A stretch of DNA of 64,000 nt, taken from NCBI GenBank assembly GCA_905178155.1, contig CAJINV010000004.1:1874391-1938390 (forward strand). The letters run 5' to 3'. The DNA comes from Amoebophrya sp. A120 (taxonomy: Eukaryota > Sar > Dinophyceae > Syndiniales > Amoebophryaceae). Below the pieces are notes generated by a model. It made no database searches. It saw only the letters and a list, made by a program, of their open reading frames with translations, and was not told the origin of the DNA. Below are positions 55,518-64,000 of the stretch, piece by piece; the first letter of the stretch is position 1; the number at the start of each line of letters is the position of its first letter. A program made the translations under genes and the position numbers.

Positions 55518-56871
55518 CTGTCTACTTTTCGGGTTGTGGTGAGTGCGAGACACGCAGAGGTGTACAATGGCCGGGCTGAGTTGTAGCAACGCCAGCAGTT
55601 CCTCGTCTTGTGCACAAGAGAGTAAGTTTCGATTGTTCGTGGTGTGAAACACAAAAACTAAGAGGTAAAAGGCTGACACCAATAGCGTAAGGATGATAGA
55701 TCTAGGTCGTAGCGAAAAGCATACTTACCAGGACTGTGAAATTGCAGGGAAAACACAGATCACATCCCTTCGAGACGTACCGATTGTTAAATCATGAAGC
55801 TTTTTGATCCCAAAATAATACCAGATTGATAAAAATGCCAGAAAAGAGAAAGATTGATCTGTGTGTCGTTTACAACATCGACTTCATGGTGATTCACGAC
55901 GTTGACGTTCGCTATACATCGAAAACAACAAACAGCGCAGGGTCATAATTTTTTTTTCCGAAAAGCGCATGATCGTCTTCGTGATCGAGTCAGTGCTTGC
56001 ACTAGAACACACACTACACTAAGGATGTCACGCCTGTCGATCAATCATCTTCTTCGCAGTGACGCTTTACCACGACCGCAACAAAATTACAAATCGATCC
56101 AATATCCTCGACAGCGCAAAAGTATGAAGATCCGTTTACGAGTTTACGTCTCGTCTGCACTTGCTGAGGCCGAGTGCGTCATGTATCTCGTCGTCTGTGC
56201 TGACCTTGGTTCCAAACAGAGACCGGGAAGTCCGGGACCCTCCTTCACAGCATTGCGATTACATGCAAGCATTGCTCCAGAATAGGGCCACCAGTACATT
56301 AAAAAAACTTGCTCAAGAAACCGACGCATCGCCGCAATCGCACGTTTTATTTCAACTGCTTTTCGTAGACAACCAATGAAAAATTACGCGCCGCTTAACT
56401 CTCTTTCCCTCTCACATTCTGTGCGCAAGGAACAGAACCTGTTCGCAATGACAGGGTACAAATTGGTCCGACGCGGCATTGGGGTCCGCGTGCGAAAGCA
56501 AACTGCTCTGATTTTTCTATATCCGTTTTTGAAACAATGGTTCGACCACAGTCCTCTTCCTAAGACGGACAAGTCATGAATCACGCGGGAACTATGGAGG
56601 ATGCTCCACTTGCTCTACCGCGGGCCCAACAGCCAGAACGTGCAAAATAAACCTGCTACAACGACCACTGTGTGCACAGCGTCACAACCTCAGGTCACAG
56701 GATTTTTCGTTGGTCGACCGAGGGACTTGCACTTCTAAAGATGCGATTAGTAGAATTTTTGCCAGCTACACAACTCAAGCAAGGTGCTTCAGAAGTAAAA
56801 GATGGCGATCCACCATTCAACTGTCCACATTAGTTGACATGCCAGTCAGTTGTTTCACCGTTGTCCTCGAT
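55518..56871. other. Intergenic region, nothing recognised
   Basis: About 1.35 kb between minus-strand genes. Open frames such as plus 55902-56285 carry no domain signal. No introners. Confidence 0.5.
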
Positions 56872-58046
56872 TTACTTGTAGAGGGACTTGGCCTTGGCCA
56901 AGAAGGCCTTGCCCTTAGCGGTCGCGCCACCAACCGGGACGAACCCCTTGATTCCCAGAGCCTTGCGGGCCTTGCTGACAGCTATGGAGTTCTCAAAAAT
57001 TACAGTGTTCGCTGCTGCATGCTTTTATGATACGCGAGAAGCAAAAGTTGAATGGAAGAGTTTGCCCGTCTCGCATCACAAGTTTGGCGCAGATTTCCGC
57101 GCTGTTCAGCGCTCCAGAAAATTGTCATGCGAACTAAATTGATCATGTGGAGCTGGGGACTGTGACTCATACTGCCACTAATTTTGCATAACAAATCATG
57201 CAACAGCAACCCATGTAACGCTTGAGAGTTCCATAACGGCGACAGTCCATTTGGAGATGTTCTTGAAGGCCTTCTTGCCCTGAGCCGAGAAGTATCAAAT
57301 GCCATATATGTCTGCATCTGGAAGTGGGAACAAGGAGGGGCCATCAAAACTTATGTATGAGATTGAGAGTGAGAAACTGAAAGCAGAATGCAGCTGCACA
57401 TGAGAAATCTTTTAGCGACTACAGATATAGTGCGCAGCGCCCATGCGCAATTCCAATTGCGCTCTTGCATTTCAACGACGCAATGCTGATGCTACAGCTA
57501 CTCCGCGATATGCATGACAGCCTTCTCCCAAAAGCGTGGCACTTAAACAAACCTAATTATTCAACTTTCCAGATCCAGAGCAGTGTGCAGTTGATAAAGC
57601 CTTGGCGGACACGATTTTGCCGGACTTGTTCTTCTTCAAGTCGGACCTCTTCAACCCACTGGTGGTCTTCAGCTTGGTGCCCTTGAAGACGGAGACCTTG
57701 GCGCGCTTGCCCTTCGCGATGACAGACTTCTTCATGGCCATCTTCTTCATCACCATCTGTGCGGATATTATTTGCGATTGATTGAAATCATCATACGAGA
57801 TGATAAATATGTGGTTTGTTGGTCTCGAGCAGGAACATCACAACGTCACCATCTTGTTAGAAGTAAGAAATATGCTCGCAGTGTGATAACCAGCACCTTT
57901 TTAGTAGCAATGGCAATCAACATCAAGAAACAACATCACATAAAAAAAAATGCGTATTGCACAAGAGGAAGCACACGCAAAGCCTGTACCTTCATGGCCA
58001 TCATTTTGGCCATCTTCATGGACATCATCTTCATCATTTTGGCCAT
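56872..58046 (-). CDS. Small basic dinoflagellate-type protein
   Basis: Start MAKMMKMMSMKMAKMMAMK at 58046. Exons on minus: 58046-57990, 57756 to 57602 plus one 5-mer, 57292 to 57241 plus one 5-mer, 56982-56872. With one GT-AG intron (57757-57989) and two introners removed, each with one 5-mer, the coding length is 375 nt, so 124 residues. Sequence is Lys/Ala/Gly-rich (SVIAKGKRAKVSVFKGTKLK, GLKRSDLKKNKSGKIVSAKA, VSKARKALGIKGFVPVGG, KAFLAKAKSLYK). I know this pattern from abundant dinoflagellate transcripts of unsettled function; nucleic-acid binding is an inference from the charge. The Met/Lys repeat at the N-terminus is odd. Confidence 0.85.
56983..57235. mobile_element. Family G introner
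   Basis: Left TATGGAGTTCTCAAAAATTA; right CGCTTGAGAGTTCCATA. Flanks ACAGC and ACGGC. Exact removal gives a 124-residue basic protein frame. Confidence 0.88.
57293..57596. mobile_element. Family A introner
   Basis: Left TATCAAATGCCATATATGTC then TGCATCTGGAAG; right CTTTCCAGATCCAGAGCAGT then GTGCAGTTGATA. The duplication is degraded, but keeping one 5-mer restores VSAKAS-AQGKKAF. Confidence 0.85.
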
Positions 58047-60545
58047 CTTGATGCTGCTGTGCTTGGTGTGGCAAGTAAAATCACTCCGCTACGGTTCTTC
58101 GTGAATCAAGAAGTTTGTGACTGTCAAAAGTTTTTATTCCTTCTGGCGCATCTCCAGAAAAAGATTGGGGCCCATTCTAATCCGACACGCATTTAGAAAA
58201 ACGTCCAAAAACACCTACACCACTCTCATTTTCTACATCCACATAAGGTTTCAATATCAATGCATCATTTTCTACATCTTCATAAGGTCTCTCATTTCCA
58301 ATTTTCACTCGTTCAGAATTCTCAAACACGCGAAACTCTGGCTGACAACGACTAGAGCGGGAGGAGTTGCCTTGTGCTATAATCAAATAGAGAGAGAGAG
58401 AGATAACCTGCATAGGTGAACTAGGCAGGACAGTATACGACGAACATCACACAGAAGAACGCTGGCCTTGCTCCCGTCCAACTGCTAGCGTGATGCCTCT
58501 CCGCCCACCTCGCAGCGCCTTCAGAAATGGCCCGGCTGACTACTCTCGGGTCGGATGCTGCGTGCGGATGCTGCTTGGTGTTATCTTGTTGCCCTAGCCG
58601 AAGTTCTCCTTTCAGGTAGTACAAGCCTGGTAGAGGACGACGATCTAGACCGAAGACTAGAACGCCCCCCAGCTACCGCGAGGTTTTTAGTAGTCAGTTT
58701 GCGTCAAGGCCGGCCGGAAGACACTGGGATAGTTTACCTGTGGCCTTGTAGCCCGAGTCTGGTTCGAACCGTTCTACGCGCTGATGTCATCCCCCATGTC
58801 CGTGAAGAGTAAGGCGGCAAGTTAAGGGGGATTTGAGATGACGGGGAACTTAAAAAATAAAAGGCAATCGAAAGCAAACTAGTTCCCCGGCTCGACATGC
58901 GGCGGCGCTGCCCTTCCACGCAGCGCCCCGGCGAGCAGTTGACGGGGCACTCACTCACCGGACAGGCCGTCTCCCGCTCAGCGGCGTGGCGCGGCTGTTC
59001 TACCAGGAAAGCGCTACACATAGCTTTGCCGCTACTATTTCTATATTTTTCTTTCTATATATTTTTTAAGCTACTGCAGCGACGGACCTCGGCGGCGCAT
59101 CCATCCGGTGAGCGAGTCAGGGCAGTTTGTGCTGGACGCATATTGTTTCTGTTTTTTGACCGACGTGTGTGTGTGTGTGTGTGTGTTTCTTCGTCAACGT
59201 CCTTATGTGTGCACCCATGTGAGACTAGCGCTACCGGGGGGCTCTTCCTGTCCCCCCGGGTCCTAATGTGTTTTGATTTGAAAAAGGGGTAGTATCCGTT
59301 CTCAAACAAATGGAAGATTGCTCTAAGTTGGAAAAATCTGCGATGCATGGCACGGGAAATTTATATTGCATACGCAGCGGGATCCTTCACCAAACTGAGT
59401 TTTGTCGTTCATCAAGTGATCGATAGGGTAATAATTCTATATGCGCACGAAGATCTTCCCACTCCAGGTGGTAAGGACCTGTGCTCCTGTCTTGCAAGCG
59501 AGAGATAATATGCACTAAAAAAAACGCTTTGGCTTTCTACATAATTCTTGTGCTTCTCAATAAATATATAACTCATAAAAGCCTTCTAGGGAAGGAACCT
59601 CCGTTCTTCATTTTACACGGCAAAGAACTGTTGATCCAATCAACTACCTACAAAATCCCGACGCAAGCAACTACCTACCTACCTTCATCTTCCGGTCACG
59701 AAAACAGAGAGTCTTTTCTTTAAGTAGTTTTAAGCATGAAAGTATAGCTATAGTATACATAGCATGTGACGATCTTGTCCCTAAACAACTTCTTCACCAG
59801 TGCAAGTGTGGGTCTGGGATACACTCGTTAAGCGAAGCCAACATGTGAAAACTTGAAGGCACGACCAACCACGCGATGAAAGCAATACTCAAGGATGTAC
59901 TTGCCGACCCATAACTGGCAGTAGCCTGTTCAAATTTTCGTTCAAGACAAATTCAAATTGTGAAACTCAAACTGTGCTATAATCAAATACTTTCTGAAGA
60001 AGCTGAAGCTTCATACCAAGGGACAAACTGAGTAACTAATACTTTGTGCTGTTTCCTGAAAATACTTTGCTTTCACTGCAGCTCGCACTCGCTGGCACAG
60101 ACGCTGCATCATCCATTCAGTTTTAGTATTTTCCTTTCAAAAACAACTCGTCTTCAGATGAGTAGATAGTCTGCGATTCAACTTGCGCGACGAAAAAGAC
60201 TCTGATAACTACCCTAGCTCCGGCTCTTGCTCAGTGATTTTGATTCGGGTTCAACGCTACTCTTACTGAGTGTCCCGTTCGTGCCTTAGTTGCTGAATGT
60301 TGCTTTGTAACTTTAGCTCTGCTTTGTTTTATTGAGAATTGCGAGAATACAGCTCGTCATGAAAAAAAAAGATAACACTATTTTATAATTCTAATTCATA
60401 TATTGAACCACATAAATTACAGGATGTGACGAAATATGGCGAGAGATGTTTGTTGTCTTTCTCGAGAAAGTCTTGTGCTGTTTGTTCAAATCCCCTATTA
60501 TTCTTAGTGGGTCTGTGCAAATTTTCTTTTTGAAAAACTTCTCAT
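58047..60545. other. Long intergenic region with microsatellites
   Basis: About 2.5 kb between minus-strand genes. It contains a GA run near 58390, a GT run at about 59166-59186, and T-rich tracts. No introners and no supportable gene. Confidence 0.5.
59166..59186. repeat. GT dinucleotide microsatellite
   Basis: About ten uninterrupted GT units. Confidence 0.9.
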
Positions 60546-63500
60546 TTACCCAAACATGCTCCGCGCGTGCGCCCCGAAGTTGCTTGGTCCCCGCTTGTCG
60601 AGCATGCCGGGCATGTTGGTGCTGCCTGCATTTCCGCCCACAATCCCTGACCTCTTGGACGCGGGCCCGCCAATGTTCGAGGCAGCTCCTGGTCCCATTA
60701 CGTTATGCCCTGCCGCTCCTCCTGGCATCATGGTCCCGGGCGTATATGAGAGCGCCCAACCTTCCCTCCCGCTGATTACTTATTTGTTTGGGCAAAACGG
60801 CAAATCTAGTTGTTGCCTTTTGGCACTGTTTGCCTGACACATTCCGGAAGCCCTCCAAACAGTACTACAACTGACTTCTCAGGCCGATGCTCCATGTGCG
60901 CTGGTGTTCGCTCCTCTTGCTGTTTTTTCCCTTCAAATCTATCAAATGGAGGGGGGTTTGTGCACTCTCATAGCATGTTGTTCGAGGCCATGAATTTGTG
61001 CTGCGGTTGCGGGTTGTTTCTGTTCATGTTGCCACCACCCGGCATATGGTTCCCGCCTCGATTTTATCATCGACAAATGCGTCTGCGTCTCCTGGAAGAT
61101 AGCGAGATATTTTTGGCATGCCTGGCTGACATCAGGCGTTAAGCAGCTGTCGTGCGTATTGCGATACTTACCAAGCCATTTGCGTGTCATGCAAAACGGA
61201 CGCGCTCTGTTCTATCGAAAGACGGCAGAAGTCCTACTTAGTCACACGTCGGGAACCTGTCATCCCCTGCTGGCACTGTATCTTCGCGACCAGCTGCTTC
61301 GCTTCCTCTCAATAGACATTTGCAGCATCACAACTTCCCAGACCCAGACGTGCTGCACGACTGGATAGATTGGCTCCACCTCCGCCGACGAACCCGGAAA
61401 GAGAATCTGGTTGGGCTATACCGGGAAAAAACCCGCTTCACCGTGGACAATTTCCATTGCAAAAGTGCCGTGACGACTATCGTGCTTGCCTTCTTGCCGT
61501 GTTGCATAAGCATAACTAAGAGGTGTCAAAAAACCGCCAATATAGAGCAACGTTCGGGACCTCACTACATCATGCGAGACAGATTTGCTCTGTCACTCCT
61601 CCGATGATCCTGCACTTGTGGTTGTGGGGGCCGACACGCATGACAGATTTTCGGTACTTATCGTGTCGTGGTCGAACGAATCATTGCGCTGTTGCGGACC
61701 GTCACAGTGAAACAGTATTTTTTCCAGCGGTATCGTTGCCAAGGTGACTGCCGGTCATCCCGCCTGCTCCGCCTCCGTAGGGGTTGAAGCTGCTCGGAGC
61801 ATGATCGCAAGAAAAAACTCGGTTTCGCTGTGTCTGTGAACTTGTGATGCATGGAATGAAACATAGAACGCTACACACGCAAGACAGTGAGTTTTTAAGT
61901 AGTGTCGAAACTGTTTTTTCGTTCGATAAGCATCGCCGCTTCCGTTTGGGGCATTCATGGGATAGCTGTTCATTCCTGATGCCTATCCACTGCGAATATG
62001 TCTGGGTCTGGAAGATTTCAAGTTTGTCATGTTTGGGCGACAAGACAGAAAAGTCTATCATGCTTGTTGCGCGACAGCGCCACTTGTTTGTCACGCAACA
62101 AGGCACTTTGTCATGCGGATAACGCTAGACATAGTCGACCAGAAACTTGTCATCTGCGCATCATTGTCATTCACATTCGAACATTAGCATCACAACTTTC
62201 CGGATCCAGACATACTTGCATTTGATAGTGCCGAAGAGGAGTAGTGCGGCGTCGTCGTTCCGATTACCGTGTGGTTTCCGCCATTATTGTAAAACGACGT
62301 TTTCAGGGCGTTCGGGCCGCCACTCCCGGAGTTCATACCGCCGATGCTGCTGCTGTACGATCCACCACCTGCCCCATATCCTCCACCCGGATTATTGTAC
62401 GCCCCTGCTCCTCCGGTCGTGGAGGTGGCTGCGTTAACATGACTGGCGTTTGTTCCGTACGGGCCGCCAACGCCTCCCCGGTTCAACAGTGCCGCGTTAC
62501 TGTGGTCCACGTTCGTGTTTGACCCGAAGGCCCCGCCGCCGATGCCGCCTTGCAACGAGCTGTGCGGGTTGTAGGTGTTCTGTACCGGCGTCACCGCCTT
62601 GGGCTTATCAAAAGGAAAAATCCCCCCTCCCCATATCGAAATGGAAATCTGTGATGCAGGATTTGGGTACACAAATCGGATTTGTCTCGCAGTAAGGCAT
62701 CGCAGCCAGATCCTCGGCCTAGGTAGGGGCGTATAGGTCTAGTTGCTTAGCATTGCAAACGGGTGCCCCCTAGGCGCAACAGCATGCCAAATCGCTTTCA
62801 TAATGGTGCGGAAGCCTCTGCATCTGTGTTCTTGCAAGACAGACGCGATTTGTGACCTCAAATCAGCAACGCAAATTTCCGGAAACATACCTTTTCGATA
62901 TGGGGAGGGGGGATTTTTCCTCAGAATAGGGCTTCCGCACGCCGGCGGTGTCCAGCCCACCAACCGTCTTGTGCAGGGGGACTAGCTATCAAATGCAAAA
63001 ATGTGTGGGTCTGGAAGATTGCAGACTTGTCATGCATATTTCCCATGCCCCGCGAGGTCTGGAATGCAGGACCCAGCATGACAGATTCTGCAAGGTCTCT
63101 ATCATGCCTATCCTGTAAGTATGAGAAATTCCCGGTCATGTTGGTCAAAAAAGGACAACTTTTGGTGATCACGCAACGCAGATTTTTGTGTGACCCACAG
63201 GGCGCATCACAAATTCCACCCTCCCAGACCCAGACATTTTTGCAGTTGATACTAGCTGCACGCCGGGGTGGTACCGGCTCACGTTCAGATACCGCCGGCC
63301 GCCTTTCCCGGAGCCCGTGGACTTCCGGGTTGAGGGCCCGTTGTTGGCGTCGTTCTGGATGTCGTCCAGCAGTTGGTCGAAAAGCGAGCTGTTCTGCGTG
63401 TTGTGCAACGAGGACGCCGGGTTGTTTGCCTGCTGGCCCCCCGCCGCGTTGAAGCCCTGGGAATTGGTCGACACCCCAAACTGGCTCGTGTTCGTGGACC

Positions 63501-64000
63501 GCCCGTGCCCGGACCCGCGCGACTTTGCGGACAACGGATTGCTCCGTTTGGTCGTCGACATGATCGGGTGCGGATTTTGCGGTCCTCCGGGTCCTCCTCC
63601 GGGGCCGCCGTTCGAGGTGGTAGAAGCATTCAGCAAGGGGGAAAACAGATTGTTGTCTATCCTTTGTAAAAACGTCCGCACCCCAGAGTTGTCATGCAGA
63701 TTTGCACCGACAGGAACATTTGCGATGCGCATCACCATGAGAGGAATTTCTAGTCGTGTTGTGGTATTTGTAATGCTGTAACCAGGATCAGCAGACGGAT
63801 TTGTGATGCGTTTGCCCTTGCTAACCTGCACTACACTACGGACGGCAACTTGTGATGCATGAGTCCCAAAACTTCTAGGTTTGTGTTGCAAAATCCCCCA
63901 TCTTGACTATGGGGTGGGGATGTTTTTACCCAGGATATTGTCCGAGTCCCCCGTATCGGACGAAAAAAGGGATTGCTCTTCACTGTCCTAGTCCTGTAAC
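60546..64000 (-). CDS. Gly/Asn/Ser-rich protein, partial at the right edge
   Basis: Stop at 60546-60548 after FGAHARSMFG. The protein runs off the window. Exons supported by frame: before 63938 (SSDTGDSDN), 63657-63252 (NNLFSPLLNASTTSNGGPGG to YLNVSRYHPGVQL), 62986-62929 (VPLHKTVGGLDTAGVRKP), 62605-62228 (KAVTPVQNTYNPHSSLQGG onward), 61983-61929, about 61802-61733, a stretch near 61060-60970 (MNRNNPQPQHKFMASNNM) and 60731-60546. Joins in the last third are not settled. Composition is Gly/Asn/Ser/Pro-rich, probably disordered; a short polar helix (SLFDQLLDDIQNDAN) stands out. No RNA-recognition motif was seen. Function unknown. Confidence 0.6.
61065..61367. mobile_element. Family A introner, diverged
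   Basis: Left TATCATCGACAAATGCGTCT then CCTGGAAG; right CTTCCCAGACCCAGACGTGC then ACGACTGGATA. Flanks GATTT and GATTG. Confidence 0.75.
61417..61732. mobile_element. Probable family E introner, diverged
   Basis: Left TATACCGGGAAAAAACCCGC then TTCACCGTGG; right CACAGTGAAACAGTATTTTT then TCCAGCGGTA. No clean duplication. Confidence 0.6.
61803..61928. mobile_element. Short family E introner (126 bp)
   Basis: Left GATCGCAAGAAAAAACTCGG, right AACTGTTTTTTCGTTCGATA; duplication AGCAT (61798-61802, 61929-61933). Starts with GATC instead of TATC, and is the shortest element mapped. The internal part of family E is mostly missing. Confidence 0.82.
61984..62227. mobile_element. Family A introner
   Basis: Left TATCCACTGCGAATATGTCT; right CAGACATACTTGCATTTGATA without its first base. 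Flanks ATGCC and GTGCC. Same interior subfamily as the orphan at 365. Confidence 0.88.
62606..62928. mobile_element. Family C introner
   Basis: Ends TATCAAAAGGAAAAATCCCC and GGGGATTTTTCCTCAGAATA; duplication GGGCT (62601-62605, 62929-62933). Confidence 0.94.
62987..63251. mobile_element. Family A introner
   Basis: Ends TATCAAATGCAAAAATGTGT and AGACATTTTTGCAGTTGATA; duplication CTAGC (62982-62986, 63252-63256). Confidence 0.94.
63658..63937. mobile_element. Family D introner
   Basis: Ends TATCCTTTGTAAAAACGTCC and GGATGTTTTTACCCAGGATA; duplication TTGTC (63653-63657, 63938-63942). Confidence 0.94.

Noticed and set aside
58755-58785. GGTTCGAACC resembling a tRNA B box
   Set aside because: No A box at proper spacing and no cloverleaf could be drawn.
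365-63937. Recurring 20-30 bp repeats at intervals, as in a CRISPR array
   Set aside because: They are paired inverted ends of separate elements with 5-bp duplications, inside eukaryotic genes, with irregular spacing.

Overview
The window looks like nuclear DNA of a dinoflagellate-lineage protist, most likely a parasitic syndinian such as Amoebophrya. That assignment is inference. It rests on a small Lys/Ala-rich basic protein of a type that is abundant in dinoflagellates (56872-58046), on ordinary eukaryotic proteins (mitochondrial GrpE, COP9 signalosome subunit 1, aldo/keto reductase, dienelactone hydrolase), and on genes broken up by short inverted-repeat introns like those described for Amoebophrya. 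No rRNA, tRNA, CRISPR array or bacterial operon was recognised.

The dominant content is an introner system. I mapped 67 short elements (mostly 150-320 bp, nine terminal-inverted-repeat classes named A to I here). By hand tally they fill about 20 kb, close to a third of the window. Most begin TAT and end ATA. Thirty-one are flanked by perfect 5-bp target duplications and about a dozen more by 5-mers with one mismatch. They lie inside reading frames. Removing the element plus one copy of the 5-mer rejoins the frame. Only one of the 31 perfect duplications allows a GT-AG intron, so most must be spliced in an unusual way. Ordinary GT-AG introns sit in the same genes. No transposase is encoded here, so all copies look non-autonomous.

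Layout. Plus strand: an unknown one-pass membrane protein (1381-5793); a very large low-complexity protein (7138-20134); a dienelactone hydrolase (21138-25903) whose third intron carries a 5'-truncated LINE with an 11-bp target duplication; an unknown protein with a hydrophobic N-terminus (26800-29167); a type II membrane, glycosyltransferase-like protein cut by about 20 introners (about 29927-39615). Then comes an A+T-rich, gene-poor stretch at 39.9-42.0 kb where the coding strand switches. Minus strand: aldo/keto reductase (42121-44132), COP9 signalosome subunit 1 (44725-50569), mitochondrial GrpE (51709-55517), the small basic protein (56872-58046), and a Gly/Asn/Ser-rich protein running off the right edge (60546 onward).

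The genes share no pathway. They form two convergent same-strand blocks, as is usual in dinoflagellates. Three introners host later insertions: a 1-kb palindromic satellite, purine/pyrimidine foldback repeats (one tandemly duplicated), and another introner. This gives a visible order of events. Exon joins were worked out by eye from frame continuity; junctions I could not settle are flagged.
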